Assembly: GCA_020137815.1 (NCBI GenBank)
Contig: CM035351.1
Span: 3,311,409-3,375,408, forward strand
Direction of reading: 5' to 3'
From: Hormiphora californensis
Taxonomy: Eukaryota; Ctenophora; Tentaculata; Cydippida; Pleurobrachiidae
DNA length: 64,000 bases
The notes beneath the pieces were generated by a model. It did no database searches and was not told where the DNA came from. It worked only from the letters and a program-made list of their open reading frames with translations. Shown piece after piece: positions 1 through 14,300 of the stretch. How positions within the stretch are numbered: the first letter of the stretch is position 1; each line of letters opens with the position of its first letter. A program made the position numbers and the translations under genes.

Positions 1-691
1 GCCTCCCAACTGAATACACCTCCGGATATTAGGAGTCCCAAACCTAGAGCACCGTATACAATAAGTGATCTGATGGAGAGAGGGGATTAGGAGGGGTTAG
101 GGTGTAAGGAGAGGTTGGGGGTGGTAGGAAGGTAATAAGGGGTCTCTTTAGCTTGTCTCTCAAGTGGGAGTTAGGAAGGAGATGTGGAGTTAGATTTGTA
201 AACAGATCACTTGACACTCACCTGCTTTGTCTTGATACAAATCCGTAGGCCCCAATCAGACCGTGAATCATTGTTAGACACCCAATAATCAGAAACCGCG
301 TCTGTGGAAATATAGTAGATCAAGTCACATAATCAATCCCTCGACTAAAATAACCAAATATATCTAACTAAACAATTAACATACCGTGAAGTTACTCATG
401 ATATACTTATAACATTGGTATAGTTTTGGACTAATTCAAATTAATTAAACTTACCTCAACGGTCGATATAGTACTCCCAGATGTCGAGCTATTATCACTA
501 ACATTAATGGGACTCAGATCGTACCCGATACTAACTCCCACTGCGATGAACCCCAGGGTAAGACTGGTAAAATTGCACATGTGGAATACTAAACGGACCA
601 GATCGAGGGTTCTGGTGGCCGGTTCCAGATTGTCCTCTAGGAAGGCAGCCAGCTGGTTAGCATTCCGTCCCCCACCCAGGGAGAAACTCAT
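1..691 (-). CDS. tetraspanin-like membrane protein, 5' part only
   Basis: Three exons can be joined on the minus strand: 455-691 (from the ATG at 691), 222-301 and 1-69, after which the gene leaves the window. Donors are GTAAGT and GTGAGT, acceptors end in CAG, and the phases agree (0, then 2). The protein starts MSFSLGGGRNANQLAAF. It then shows a hydrophobic segment containing FIAVGVSIGYDL, a short loop with NVS and NSS glycosylation sequons, a second membrane segment ending GLIGAYGFVSRQSR, and a third (SLIVYGALGLGLLISGG). The AVG after the first segment and the G-x-x-G-x-x-G ending before a basic stretch resemble the first two helices of tetraspanins. The large extracellular loop with its CCG motif would lie outside the window, so the family call is not secure. 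Another four-helix family is possible. Confidence 0.5.
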
Positions 692-802
692 GGTGGTGTA
701 GAGCTACTACTGGGACTGCTGTTCTATAGCTGGTAGTCACATTCTATAAAGTAGGAGTGTGGTGAGAAGTGACGTTCAATGCAAAAACAGGAGAAGGAGG
801 GT

Positions 803-1075
<273 letters not shown>

Positions 1076-2162
1076 AAGAGTCGTATGAAGCATTGACCAT
1101 GGTACACACGCGAACGGCACGCGGAAACAGTCGACAGTATTGAGATCTAGGGAAAGAGCTAGAGAGAGATAACTACCTAGAGGACTAGAAACCTGAAACA
1201 TGACTAAAGGTGGGAGCTGAACAAACGATCCAGTGAGGTAGATGAATGTTATTCATGAGGGCATCGAGTAAGAGAGATAGAGATATAATAGAGATAGAGA
1301 TAGAGATATAATAGAGATAGAATTAGATGGAGAGACTTGAAAGGACGGGTGTGTCAATGTGCGGTAAGTAAAGTAATATTTCAGAGACACACGGGTTGCA
1401 GTCAACACTAAATGCAGAGTCTTTAGAGAGGGGGATAAAATGCAGGAAAGCATAAAAAGACAACATCCGCGGAAAGAGAGATACGTTGGGGAGGGAAACA
1501 TAAAAAACGACGCGTACAGTTAAAAAAAGGAGGTGAAGAAGGGGAAAGACTGAAGAGAAGGAATGTTCAATTATGCAAAGTGCTACGTTTTGCTACGACG
1601 GTGTTGCACTGTTGCAGAGAGACAAAGACAAATGGAAGCTACTAAAAAAATTCGTATAGTATGGGGCACGGCTGAATACCTCTATTATAAAAGTTGTGAA
1701 ACATGTGTATAGAGGCTCCACTGGGTATGAGCTACCTAAGCTTCGTTCGTTTGCAGTTATTCATAACAAGCTGCAAGTTACATGGGGAGTAACAGTGTAC
1801 CTCTCTCTCTTTGTTACTAATGACAAGCTGCGGGGGCCACAACAATTCACAACAACTCACGTATAACAAACAAGGCCTGCACGTGATCAAAGGATCAGCA
1901 CGTATTGTTCTGAGTACACTAGTATGTCAGTAAATGCATGGTGCATGACAAGAACTAAGAAGCAGCTTTTTCTCCCTACTAAATCACTTGACAAGAAGCA
2001 GCTTCTTTCTCCCTACTAAATCACTTGACATGGAGCAGTGTTCCAGTTGGCAGATTATTTAGATTGTTAATTGCAAATGTTTACAACTCGGATCTCCACC
2101 AGTGGCCAGCAGCGTGACGGAGAGAGATAGCTGAGACTTTCTGCAGTGAGAGAGTGAAGGAA

Positions 2163-2241
<79 letters not shown>

Positions 2242-2440
2242 GAGAGAGAGAGTAACATGAAAAAGTATCGCTTTAGATTGTACTAGAACCTAGGAAATGG
2301 CATGCAATCACAAATAATAATCAGAATAACGAACTTTAGAAAATACACAACGTTTGTCAGGCTCTGACTATAATATCAACAGATATGGGCGTAGAACAGC
2401 TCTGTTATATCATGTTTTACATCTTTTCAATATCTCTCTA

Positions 2441-2508
<68 letters not shown>
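2163..2508. repeat. (GA)n and (CT)n microsatellites
   Basis: A GA tract spans 2163-2251 and a CT tract spans about 2431-2508. The two are complementary and about 180 bp apart, so they could pair as an imperfect foldback in single-stranded DNA. No gene is seen between 2250 and 3270. Confidence 0.95.
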
Positions 2509-2510
<2 letters not shown>

Positions 2511-3276
2511 TTTTCTGAAGAGGTGATGAGAGTTTCTCTCAACTGCTAAGAGTATTACACTACTTCATGTAGAGGCTTCCCTTAGAAAACAGGAAGAATT
2601 TGAAGGAAAATAGAACTAAAGAGTGACTATTAGGAGTTTGGAAACATCAGGAAATTGTGATCTGACTACACTCCGGTGACAAGTCTACTAGAGATAGAGA
2701 GATATATCAGTATCAGTCGACTATAATCCTCCATTATTGAATGTTGATACCAGCTACCAATTATGTCCAACAGACAAACATGTAATGCGGCTTGATCAAG
2801 CTTGACCAGTATTATGATCAATTGAGGGGTCTATAATAACAGTAGCAGCTCTGTGTTGAACAACTCTACAGCAGCACTATAGAGATCTCGGTGAAAGTGC
2901 AGTCTGCACCATGTATTAGGCTGACACACTAGGTAGTAGGTATAGAATATATGCACATTGTACACACACAGCATGTGTACAGGCAGGGTTGAAAGTTTGT
3001 TGTGCTGTTAATTGAAATTACCATTATTATAGCGAGATAGAAAGCGAGAGGGATGTACAGAACTTCAATTGTCACTGACAGGAAAGGAGAGTCAGAAATT
3101 ATAAATGCGAAAGCCCTGTGAATGGAGAACAGTGGTGCCTGGAAATAGAATAAGAGACCGAAAGAAGAATCGAAAGATGTTATAACTTGCTAATATTAGC
3201 TATAAACGGAACTTTATCCAGTATGCCATACATCCCATGAGTGCAGTGGTAACCCAACACAATAAATGCAGTGCGA

Positions 3277-3310
3277 CTTTCTCTCTCTCTCCCTCTCTCT
3301 CTATATCTCC

Positions 3311-3349
<39 letters not shown>

Positions 3350-3357
3350 TCTCTCTT

Positions 3358-3449
<92 letters not shown>

Positions 3450-3463
3450 CCTCTCTCTCTCCC
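3277..3463 (+). repeat. (CT)n microsatellite
   Basis: About 185 bp of CT repeats with occasional CCCT and CTTT interruptions. From 3464 to 4050 the sequence is AG-rich intergenic DNA with no recognisable gene. Confidence 0.95.
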
Positions 3464-4052
3464 ATACCGGGACGGTAGGACACCAACATGTGTATTATGT
3501 TTCCAATTTGCTGGTCTCAGAGAAGGGGGACGGGGAGAGACAGATAGATAGCCATAGAGAGATATAAGAGAGAGAGAGAGAGATAGAGAGAGGAATAGAG
3601 AGAGGAAGGGAGAAGGCCGAGGGACCGGGGCAACGACGAAGTTTGATCACCACTGTTATAATACACACATCCGCAAACTCCCACCGCGAATTTATTTATT
3701 CGATTTCACACACAAATCAGTAACTCTTCTGTCACGGTGGCCGGGGGCCGGGGGGTCTTCAATAGAGGATAGAGAAAAACACGCATACACACAAGTAGAC
3801 AAGCAAAAAAGGGAAGTAAAAATACAGAAGAGATGAGAATGGGATAATGAATCATTGAATCATGGCTAGAGAAGAAAAGACTCTCTTTGACGTGGTTCTC
3901 TTAGAGAACACAAGATTGGGAAGTGGCACACACCAGAAGTACATAGAAAATGAGTGAGAACTGTGAGAACTGAGTGAGAGAAATGTTATAGAAAGTGAGT
4001 GAGAGGTAGTTAGATAAATTCATGGAAAGAGAATGGAAGTGATCTAGTAGTA

Positions 4053-4166
<114 letters not shown>

Positions 4167-4735
4167 AACTCACAGAGGCTCAGAGAACAATAACATCAGG
4201 AAGAGAGGGAAGCTCGCTCTCAGGGATGTTTGCATGTGCCAACGGACAATAAAGTGGCCAAGGAACAGACCTATAGTGGTGGCAAAGAAGTCAGAACAAT
4301 GCAGCCCCGCCAGAACTACATTATGAGAACGAGAGCTTGGAGAAAATATAAAGAAGAATTTAAAATTAAACAGATAAGAAGAAAAATAGAAGGCCAGAAA
4401 TAATGATATTTGCGGCAGTGAAGCGTAACGAACAGAAATAATGCTAAATGTTAATCTACAACATTTAAAGAGTCCCTGGCCTGATGATAAGCATTCAAAA
4501 GAAATGGATTATTATTGTTCTAGCCCTAATCCTTATTATAAAGTACAAATGAACGTCGTGATGATGGTGACCTATCCTAGCACGTGCAAATAGTGGGGGG
4601 TTGTCAAGGAGGTGCCATAGCCCAGCTACGCATCGGGTGATTGAAGGCTGCACGTGCGGGTTGGTGCAGTGGGTGAGAGGGGTGCTCCTGGGTTAGGGAG
4701 TGGGTATTCGGGTCAACGGGTGCTCTACTTCAACG

Positions 4736-5612
4736 GGTTTTCTAGTCCTTATTATAATTTGCAAATGAACGTCGTGATGAGGAGGAGTATGTAGTATCCA
4801 CACGTGCAAATAGAGGGGGTTGCCAAGGGAGGGGTATTGGAGATTGTGGGGGGATACTGCACGTGCATGTTTTTGGTTCTTTGTTGCGTGTTCCTGTATT
4901 GTTCCTGTGGTGTTTTGGGATCTACTACTGGAGCTGCCATGATTGCCAAAGCCTTTCTACCTACGTACCCCGTTGATTCTCTACACAGCTACAATTCTAC
5001 GGATCTTTATCACCTGATTCTACATGTTATTCAGCGGGATTTCCCTTGATGTTTATCACCAGCGCTCTACCACTACCTACCTCCGTGTTCTTTACCCCGA
5101 CATGGAGAGACAAAGAGTAAGAGGGGGGATAGAGACGGGTGGGGGGGGGGGCTATTGTAGGACTTCAATGGGCTTTCTAGTCCTTATTATAATAAGCAAA
5201 TGAACGTCGTGATGAGGAGGAGTATGACCTATCCTCACGTGCAAATAGAGGGGGTTGCCCTGGGAGGTGGCTTGGGAGGGGTATTGGAGGGGATACTGCA
5301 CGTGCATGTTGTTGGTTGTTTGTTATGTGTTCCTGTGGTGTTTCGTGGTGTTTTGGGATCTACTGCTGAGGCCGCCATGATTGCCAAAGCTGTTCTACCT
5401 ACGTACCCTGTTGACTTTCTACACAGCTACAATTCTACGGATCTTTATCACCTGATTCTACATGTTATTCAGCGGGATTTTCCTTGATGTTTATCACCAG
5501 CGCTCTACCACTACCAACCTCCGTATTCTTTACCCCGACATGGAGAGACGAAGAGTGAGAGGGGGGGGGGGGCATAGAGACGGGTGGGGGGGGGGCTGTT
5601 GTAGGACTTAAC
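4736..5612 (+). repeat. two tandem copies of a ~430-bp unit
   Basis: Copy 1 starts near 4736 and copy 2 near 5167; both begin at TTTCTAGTCCTTATTATAA. Both carry CACGTGCAAATAGAGG, a segment reading TTGCCAAAGC, and an end of G runs followed by TGTAGGACTT. A more diverged partial copy starts near 4516 and shares ATGAACGTCGTGATGA. Each copy has an open frame of about 80-95 codons with a common C-terminal half (IAKAxLPTYPVD..), but no family is recognised. I treat the unit as satellite-like rather than as a gene. Confidence 0.8.
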
Positions 5613-5666
5613 AATGGGCTTTCTAATTTTAATATAAAGAGTGAGAGATCGGATATAATGATATAT

Positions 5667-5735
5667 CCGTCATTCTACTTCAAATCCAGACTATCAGGAT
5701 AGTCTGGAGTTGAAGTAAAATGACGGTGTGAGCCA
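5667..5735. repeat. short inverted repeat (hairpin) with dispersed end sequence
   Basis: Arms 5667-5695 and 5699-5726 are complementary at about 26 of 28 positions around a 3-nt centre. The adjoining sequence GACGGTGTGAGCCACAC (5719-5735) recurs in reverse complement near 31405-31421, which suggests a dispersed mobile family rather than a unique structure. Confidence 0.7.
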
Positions 5736-5739
5736 CACA

Positions 5740-8369
5740 AGTCTGGAGCGGACCAAGATTGTGTTATTATAACCGAGTTGTGAGAATGCTTCTACAGAAG
5801 AATTATATTGTGCACTTTGTATATAAATCAAAGAATAAGGATGGGCTGATTGTTTATTAGGCTTTGTTGTAATCGGGGTAAGGAAATCTCCTTTATGAAC
5901 TATTGTTGGTTACTAATAAACACGGAGCCTACCATATATGCGATATTTTCTGTAGGTACAAGTAGCCAGTAGCTCTCTGAAGTAAAATCCAGTGGAGATT
6001 GAGAGAGAGGAAATAGTAGGGACAACAAAGGAGAGATGGAGAGAGAGAGCAAAAGGGAGAGATAAAGAGATAGAGAGCTAGAGAGATAGAGAGCTGGCCA
6101 ACTTTATAAAGTAGGCTTCTGATTGATTAATTGTGGGTGTACCAGCATCTACAGAGCTGCTGTCTACCAATCAGTGCATGTGACAATGGTTTTATTGTAC
6201 CTCTCCCATGAAACACAAAATAGTCGGTAGTCACAACAACGAATATCTCACTGAGCTGCCATATTCATTTGTCTTGTTCAAACCCAGGGTCGAGCAAGGC
6301 AAATATTCACTTGTTGTTACTCCACAAATATTCACAGCGGGTACGGGGTAGCACTACCCACACACACAGACACATGTACAACGAATAACACGTGCGTGAG
6401 GTACTGCATGAGGGCAATTATATATCGACTACTGCTGAAGGAGACGGTATTATATATACAGACCCCCCTCCCCTAATGACTTCTTCTGCTTCTGTATTGG
6501 CACACTGCCCCCTTCCAGGAGGTCGGCCACTCTTTGCGGTGCAGATTACTACTGGCATACTAGGCCCCCTGATGGCAATCAGTTCTCTTTCGATTGGAGT
6601 ATTGGTTTCTGCTCAGAACACAGTGCAGACTGCAGAGTCTGTTGAGTAGCACAGAGTGTGGTCATGTATAATTATTTACAATACAAAGATTGGTAGAAAT
6701 TAAGCAATGTTAAGATGGACTACGGGCCAGTAATGATCAGAGAAAACGATCGCTACTGCAGTGAAGGATATTTATGAGGCTTCATAAAATTACTTTTTTT
6801 AAGAAAATGAAGAAACAAAATCAAAATGTAACCTTAATCGCAGGGAAAGATGAAAACACTCTTGCAAAACACACGACCTACTAATCTTTGGGGCTTGGTA
6901 AAGTGTAACAGGTGTACACCCCTGGTCGAATAAAATGAGTTGTATTAGGATAATCCACCCGTTTAGGGATTGGGGGATGATATGCGGTACCGGCAACTAT
7001 CGAACAGTAAAGACCATTTATATGGGCTAACAACATAAACACACATTGGACCATTCGCCGCACCTTAGTCCTCTCACCAACACACAATGCTAGAGCCTTT
7101 AAGAGAATAAGAAAAGAGACAAAGGGCTTCATAAAACAAAGGCGTTTTAAAGTTGTAAATAAGTTAGCGTGTAGCCTCCTTACACTTTGTATGGTGCTAA
7201 ATTAAACGAAGGACTTCAGGAAATGCTTCATGGAATGAGGTTAGAGGAACTAGAGTAGGGACAAATGGAAGGGTCAGCGAGAGGCCTAGTGGCAGTACAG
7301 AATTCTGCTCTGCAGAACACTCATTCTTTTTGTTTAGAGTTGCCGGATCACATGGGAGATTGGCAACTTAACGGCCGAATAATGTTTCAGAAATATGTAT
7401 CATTTCATTTGGGAAACAGACAACCAGCAGTGTAAATCATGCACTACAGTAAGCAACGGGACTTCGACCTTCGTGCGCTTGGCAATTCAAATCGGCGAAT
7501 GTCCTATTGTAAGTAAAGAGGATACCAAATAACCCCAACCAATTTTCACCGGTCTAGGTTGTTTTGGCAATTGTTGACAGTTCAAATCCTAAGTTTTCTG
7601 ACTGCTAAGTCTAGGTCAGACTGTCTGGCGTGTGGAAAATGCTTGTAATCATTGAAGTCGAAGGACGAATCACGGAGGGATCAAATTTTGAGCGATTTTC
7701 GATCGCTTCAAAAAGTTTTCAACGAAAATTTTAAAATATTTTTTACGCTGCCTTACTAAAGCGCGCGCTGCGATTCAGTGCGCGTTGCAACATGGGCGCG
7801 GCGCGCGGTTGCATTCGGACTCAAGTTTTACTTTTTCCAAGATGGCCGTTTTTAAAAGTCAGTTTCGCACACGTCAACATTTGAACTTTGACAATACGAC
7901 TGGTTAGCCCACATGGGGACCGTATGATGACTTAATTCACACCTCACTGTGTCTAGTGGCTGCTCTGTACCGTTTCACCCCTGATGTGCCTAGTGGGTTG
8001 TGTGAGCTGAGGCTGAGAGTCCGGTCTCCCCAGCGGAGACTGGTTAGCTCGTTCTCCCATCCCCCTCAGTCATGCAGGCTACAGCCTGGTGTATCCTATA
8101 AGTTGTTGGCGTAGTTTTTCTTTGGAATCGTTAAATAACCTTGAATTGCCGTTACAAGCGGTACATTTGAGTAAAGAATTGAATTGAAGTTGCAAAGATA
8201 ACTAATTTAATAGTGAATTTCATCTTGAGATAAAGTTATTCGTAAATCGACTCGCTCATTCCCACAATTATTTTCGATGAGAAGACAGAAGTTATCAAAA
8301 TTTTTAACCAATCTCCCATTCTAGATTTGCTTATGTTTTCGTATATGGTCCTGTAATCTGTTAATTGCA
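5740..8369. other. intergenic region before KIF23, possible LINE 3' tail
   Basis: No gene is recognised here. The stretch at about 7890-8195 ends with TTGAGTAAAGAATTGAATTG, a tail type seen at the 3' ends of several invertebrate non-LTR retrotransposons, and may be a short LINE or SINE remnant. A GC-rich patch with repeated GCGC lies at 7758-7810. Core promoter elements for KIF23 cannot be assigned. Confidence 0.3.
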
Positions 8370-11300
8370 ATGTCAAAGTAAGTGTACATACAACAAGCGT
8401 TGCTGTATGTTAGTCACTTGTTAATAACCCTCTCTTTCCAGGACTAATTCAACTGTTCGCACGCCGAGCTCGGTGGCCAAAACTCCCAAACGACGGAAAT
8501 GCATGGACCCGGTTGAGGTTTCCTGCCGAATCAGACCGCTCTTTGGACAAGGCTCGAAATGTGTGGAGAAGGTGGATGATAGTTTACTGAAAATCACCGC
8601 TCCACCAACTTCTCAGCTGTACAAGAACAATCCCGTGGCACCATTTCTATACACCTTCAGCGATGTCTACGACGAGGAGGTCTCCCAGAAGGCAGTTTTT
8701 GATAAACTAGCCCTGCCCCTGGTGGAGGATGTTGTGAAGGGAAAGAACGGACTATTATTTGCTTATGGTGTTACAAACTCAGGGAAAACTCACACAATGA
8801 TTGGACAGTCTAATAATCCCGGCATTTTGCCAAGATGTTTGGACGTTGTCTTCAACACTATCGGGGAGAACCAAGCTCGACCATTTGTAAGTGGTTACAT
8901 CTCAGTGTACATCTTATCCCCCTCAATTATATTCCTTCTAAGCACTTCCCCTCCCAGATATGTCTTCTAACCACATCCCCTCCTCCCAGATATTTCGACC
9001 TGACGAGCACGAGGCGAATGGTATGAAGATCCAGGCAGAATACCAGGCAGCGGTTATGAAGCGGACACAGGAGCGAGAGAGGAAGCAAGTGGAGAGGATC
9101 AAGAGGCAAAATGGAAGACCCCAAACACCAGACATGCCTGACGAGATTAGGATACCAGACAGCACGAAACTCCACTGTGTATGTTATTAGTTGTATGATG
9201 AAGCAGTAATGGAAACTATTGTATTTTAACAAAACCAAGGTTTTGAAAACCCTGTGGGAGAGCTGAGACAGTACGAACAGTTCTAAATTCTAATAATCTA
9301 ATAATCTAACACTAAACTATTACAGGTAAATGAGGATAGTGCGTATGCTGTGTTTATCAGTTATGTGGAAGTGTATAACAACTGTATATTCGATCTGCTT
9401 GATGATGATGTTGTGGATGATTACGGGCATGCAATCCTTCCCGAAACAAAGAAACTGGGAGAGGACAACAAACGGAGGGTATGTGATGCTAGATTGCTGA
9501 ATATTTGTATTTTACCGTCCATCCCTAACCTTCCTATACACTGCTACCTTCACTGCACTATCCTCCAAAGTACAGTATTAATCAACCCCCTCCCTACCTC
9601 TCAATAGCCTCTAATCAGCCTCTAATCAATTATTAAACAACTAACCCCCTTCTCTTCTCATCAGGTAATGTACGTGAAGGACGTGAAAGAGGTAGAGGTA
9701 AAGAGTACAGAGGAGGCATGTGCCCAGGTTTGGAAGGGACAGGAGAAAAGGAGAAAAGCAGCGACCATCCTAAATGATCGATCATCACGATCTCACAGTG
9801 TATTCAACATTCGACTAGTCCAGGTATACATTGTCTACAGTCTCCCGGGTTGTTCAGTGATGTCTGACAATATATCCACATATTGTGGAATGTGGATATC
9901 CTTCAGCATTGTGAGGGATATCACAATTTGTGAATATACCTCTACTCACATTCCACAATTGCAAAATGTTTACACACACATCTCCCACACAGGCCCCGTA
10001 CGACGAGGAAGGGAAACAGATTATATTGAACAAGGAAAAGATTGCCATCTCACAGCTCTCTCTAGTAGACTTGGCTGGTTCGGAGCGGGCTTCTAAAACT
10101 AATGTAAGTGTATGTCGCCACCCCGTCTATACACCTCTCCTCCCCTCTCCCCTCCCCTCTCCATCTCTAGACACGGAAACGCAGACTACCAATGTTTACC
10201 TATGTCTACCTAGCAGTGAATGAATATATAATGCAGGGTCTGCATTACTAACCGATTCTCTCTCTCCCTTCTCTGCATTCCTACCACCGTGGGAAGATTC
10301 CACAAATTATAGGAATCGACCGAGTAACACCTTTGACACTTCCGTATTTAGGCTACAGGTGGGACGCTAAAGGAGGCCGGTAATATTAATAACAGCCTGA
10401 TGACACTTCACACTTGTCTGGAGATTCTCCGCTCAAACCAAATGGGAAAGGGAACCAAGGTAAAATATTCCATCATACTGTCACAATGTCCTACTAAAGA
10501 GTAGCTAAACAGTACAAAACAGCATCTATATTTTACAATTTTTTCGTCTCCAGTTGGTACCCTATCGAGAGAGCAAGTTGACACATTTGTTCAAAACCTA
10601 CTTCGAGGGAACTGGGAAGGTGAAAATGATTGTTTGTGTAAACCCACGCTCAGAGGACTTCGATGAGACTGTGGTAAGTAAAACAGTGTCATCTAAAAAC
10701 TAGCAGGTCTCCTTTAAACTTCCACCTCATATTTCGGAACGAATAATTTTAAACCCCCCCCCCCTAATTCCTAATGGTAACCCCCCCCCCCCATTGCAGC
10801 ACGTGATGAAGTTCGCTGAGTTGACTCAGGATGTCCAAGTGACACGAGGACAGGAGGTACAATTCGATGACCTCGCCCCAGGACGGAGAAAGAACAACAT
10901 TCTATACCAGCGGGTTTCAGCCAGCGGTCTTCTAAACAATGTCAACAACAACTTTGGATTTAATCTCCCTGCAGTTCCCCCTGCCTTTGCAATGCCTCCC
11001 TTCCCCTCTTGGGCAGTAAGTACTTTTTGTAATGCCTCCCTTCCCCTCATGGGCAGTAAGTACTTTTTGCAATGCCTCCCTTCCCCTCATGGGCAGTAAG
11101 TACTTTTTGTAATGCCCCCCTTCCCCTCTTGGGCAGTAAGTACTTTTTGCAATGCCTCCCTTCCCCTCTTGGGCAGTAAGTACTTTTTGCAATGCCTCCC
11201 TTCCCCTCTTGGGCAGTAAGTACTTTTTGCAATGCCTCCCTTCCCCTCTTGGGCAGTAAGTACTTTTTGCAATGCCTCCCTTCCCCTCTTGGGCAGTAAG

Positions 11301-14300
11301 TACTTTTTGCAATGCCTCCCTTCCCCTCTTGGGCAGTAAGTACTTTTTGTTTTCTGTAAGTTACAGAACTATTATAAATAACCAGGCTCATTATCAGACC
11401 TCTAATCCCCCATTCCATCACCAGTTGGCTGATGGCTCGTCCGAGGATAAGACCCAATCAGTTTTAGCAGCCCTTCATGAACGACAGAAAATCATCAAGG
11501 ATGCTCTCTCAGACTTTGAAAAGAGAAAAGAAAGAATGCGGGTAAGCGACCGTCCCCACATCTCCCCGGTCCCCACATCTCCCCGGCCCCCTTTGGTTGT
11601 CTGGAGGTTTCTCAGACGCACAAAGGGCGAAGGGGTGGTGTATTTGTTAGAACAGGGGAATAGCTAGAGGGGGTTGTAGCTAGAGAGGGGGTAGATGTAT
11701 TTGTTGTTTTAGTGTGCAGCACTACAGACCTTCCTGGATACAAACTTCACCAGACACCCTTTCTCTCACGTGCTTTTGGCACCTCTTCTCTTCTCCCTCT
11801 CTCACGTGCTTTTAGCACCTCTTCTCCCTCTTTCACGTGCTTTTAGCACCTCTTCTCCCTCTCTCACGTGCTTTTGGCACCTCTTTGCTCCCCGCTTGTG
11901 TTTTCATCATATCACCGCGGCCGACTTTTTACGGGGTAGTTTTTAACGGTGTGGAATTTAACTCACCGGCCGTATCATAGAGATTGAGATGTTTTACATT
12001 CACACATCCCCTAATCTAACTGTGTTACCTGAGATCTGTAATGATCAGTCCCTCCTCCGCTGCTGCTGTGTGTATGTGGAATCTGCAGCAGTAGACTGGT
12101 AATTCCGCTGGTATGGCCGCTCAATCTAATTCCATCCCGCTCCTTCCAATTCCCTTCTCTCTCTGTTATCTGTAAAACGTAGTCCCCCAATATGACTCCT
12201 ATGCAGCACACTGGTGGTGCAATAATTGAGTCTCCCAAGGGGGTATTATCTGCAAAACAGCGGCAGTAGCAGCGGGGGGTTTTAATAAAGAAGCGCTCCT
12301 GATAAAGCCAGATGCGTTGTCCCCTGGGATTTGAAAGCCTGTCATCAGCTGTTAGCAGCAGCAGCAACAGCTGGAGCTTATTATAGAGTTGTGATCTATC
12401 AGCATTCTGAGTGCCCTATCTTCGGAACAATCTCAACACATTCCTTCTGACAGCTCAGCCGCTGGGGTACAACAGGGGAGCCTCCTTGTTTCAATATGTT
12501 ATATGCCGTGTGTCTATTATGCAAATTAGATTTTCCATGTTGGTGCAGTTAATGAGCCGTTACACGCTTCTCCTCTCCCCCTTTACCCCCCCCCTGACCT
12601 TCTTCCTAATTGGGACACGCGTCTCCTCTCCCTCCCCTTCTTCCTCTCCCTTTCTTCCTCTCCCCTTCTTCCTCTCCCTAATTGGGAAAATATGGGATAG
12701 CTTGGATACTATAAAACTACACAGCTGTGTATAACAGGGAGACTTGAGGCGTCTGGTCTCCTTGCCCTCCCCCCTAATTGGGAAACATGATGGCCGGTGT
12801 GGCCTGGTTATCAATTGTCTCCTGATGCACAACCGCTCTCTTCACAAGCAATTTATACCCTATGCTTCTAGCTATCTCTAGTAACACCACTCCCTCTCTC
12901 CAGGCTGTCCTTGTTGCCATGGAGAAAGAGAACGACGAGCTGAGGGCCAAGACGATGGCTGGAACAGACGAAATGACAAATCTGCAATCAGAAAATGAAC
13001 AGTTGAGGGACGAGAAAGCTAAGATGGAGCGGGAATTCTGGAAAATCAAGCGGGAGGTAAACACAGTCAGAAATTAGCTAGTATAGACTATAGAGAATAC
13101 TATTGAATTGTTTTTGATGTCAATGTTAACAGTTCTTAGTGTTATAACATGTCAATGTTAACAGTTCTTAGTGTTATAACATGCTAACACTTCTCTCTCT
13201 TCAGAACGATAAGTTGAAGAAACACAACGTTCTATGCCAGAGTGAGATGAACAACGCCATCGACGAGAGGAAGAAGTTTGAAATGCGAATCCGAAGGGAA
13301 ATGGAGAAGAGAGAAAATGACAAGAAAACCTTCAAGGCAGTGGTGGGGAGAGAAAAACAAAAATGGGAAAACAAAACTGTACGTGTTTCTTGAATCTTGT
13401 ATTGATATCTGCAACCCATATTCCCTAACCCACTCCCCTCCCTTGTATATCTCATACCCCACTAAGACCTAATCCCCCACTCTGGCATGTCGCATACCTA
13501 ATGACTAATTCCCCTCTCCTTACAGGAACAGCTCATCAGACAGGTGGATCTAAAATCAGCACACCAACAATCCAAACTCAGACAAGTGCTGGAAATCGTG
13601 GGCGGTGTAAGTGAGAAAGATGAAAGGAGGAAGAGAGGGAGCGCTGAGTCCTCCTCCTCTTCGACTAGTGCTAGTGAAGCTACTGTCATTTCAAGAAACA
13701 CTTCCGTCTAGAAAACTGTCTAGAATATTCTTTGATTCTGATTCTAGAGAGAGAGAGAGAGAGAGAGCCGTCTAGGACTCTCTGATACGATGTGTTGTCA
13801 CCACTGTGCTGGACAAATTGACACCCCTCAGTCTCCCACTCAGCTTCTCTTTTAATCCAGCACAGTGCTGACACAGTGTTTTTGTAGTGAGAGTTAGACG
13901 CACTACTCACCCTCCCTCACACTAACACTCTCCAGAACGCTGACTGCCTTGCTGCGATGAAACCCACGGAGGCGCCAGTATTTAGTGATGTTGACTTCCC
14001 AATGACATCAGAGGATGGCGGTGATGTGTTATCTAACAAGGACCCTGCTGGATATACGATACCATTCACAAGAACTAGAATGGATAACTTAGTGATACCT
14101 AGTACTACCAGTGGTTCCAGTAGTAGTTCGAGTAGTTCCAGTAGTAGTACTGAGTCCGAGGTGAAGCCTCCAACACCATTTGGAGTCAAGGTGTTACCTG
14201 ACCTACCTCCACGGGGCACAACACCAAAACACCATGGTGGTGGTGGGGGATCAAGAAATGCAACACCCAAACCTGGCGGTGATCCAGGATCCAGAAACGC

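Noticed and set aside
6392-6649. 85-codon frame with a hydrophobic C-terminal segment
   Set aside because: No homology, splice partners or promoter evidence; length is compatible with chance.
10826-11457. Minus-strand repeat protein over the KIF23 minisatellite
   Set aside because: It is the antisense reading of the 40-bp repeat; the plus strand is explained by KIF23 exon 9 and intron 9.
13607-13711. Alternative KIF23 C-terminus by reading through the exon 13 donor
   Set aside because: The frame ends at a stop after about 35 codons and would lose the conserved tail; a clear GTAAGT donor exists at 13607.
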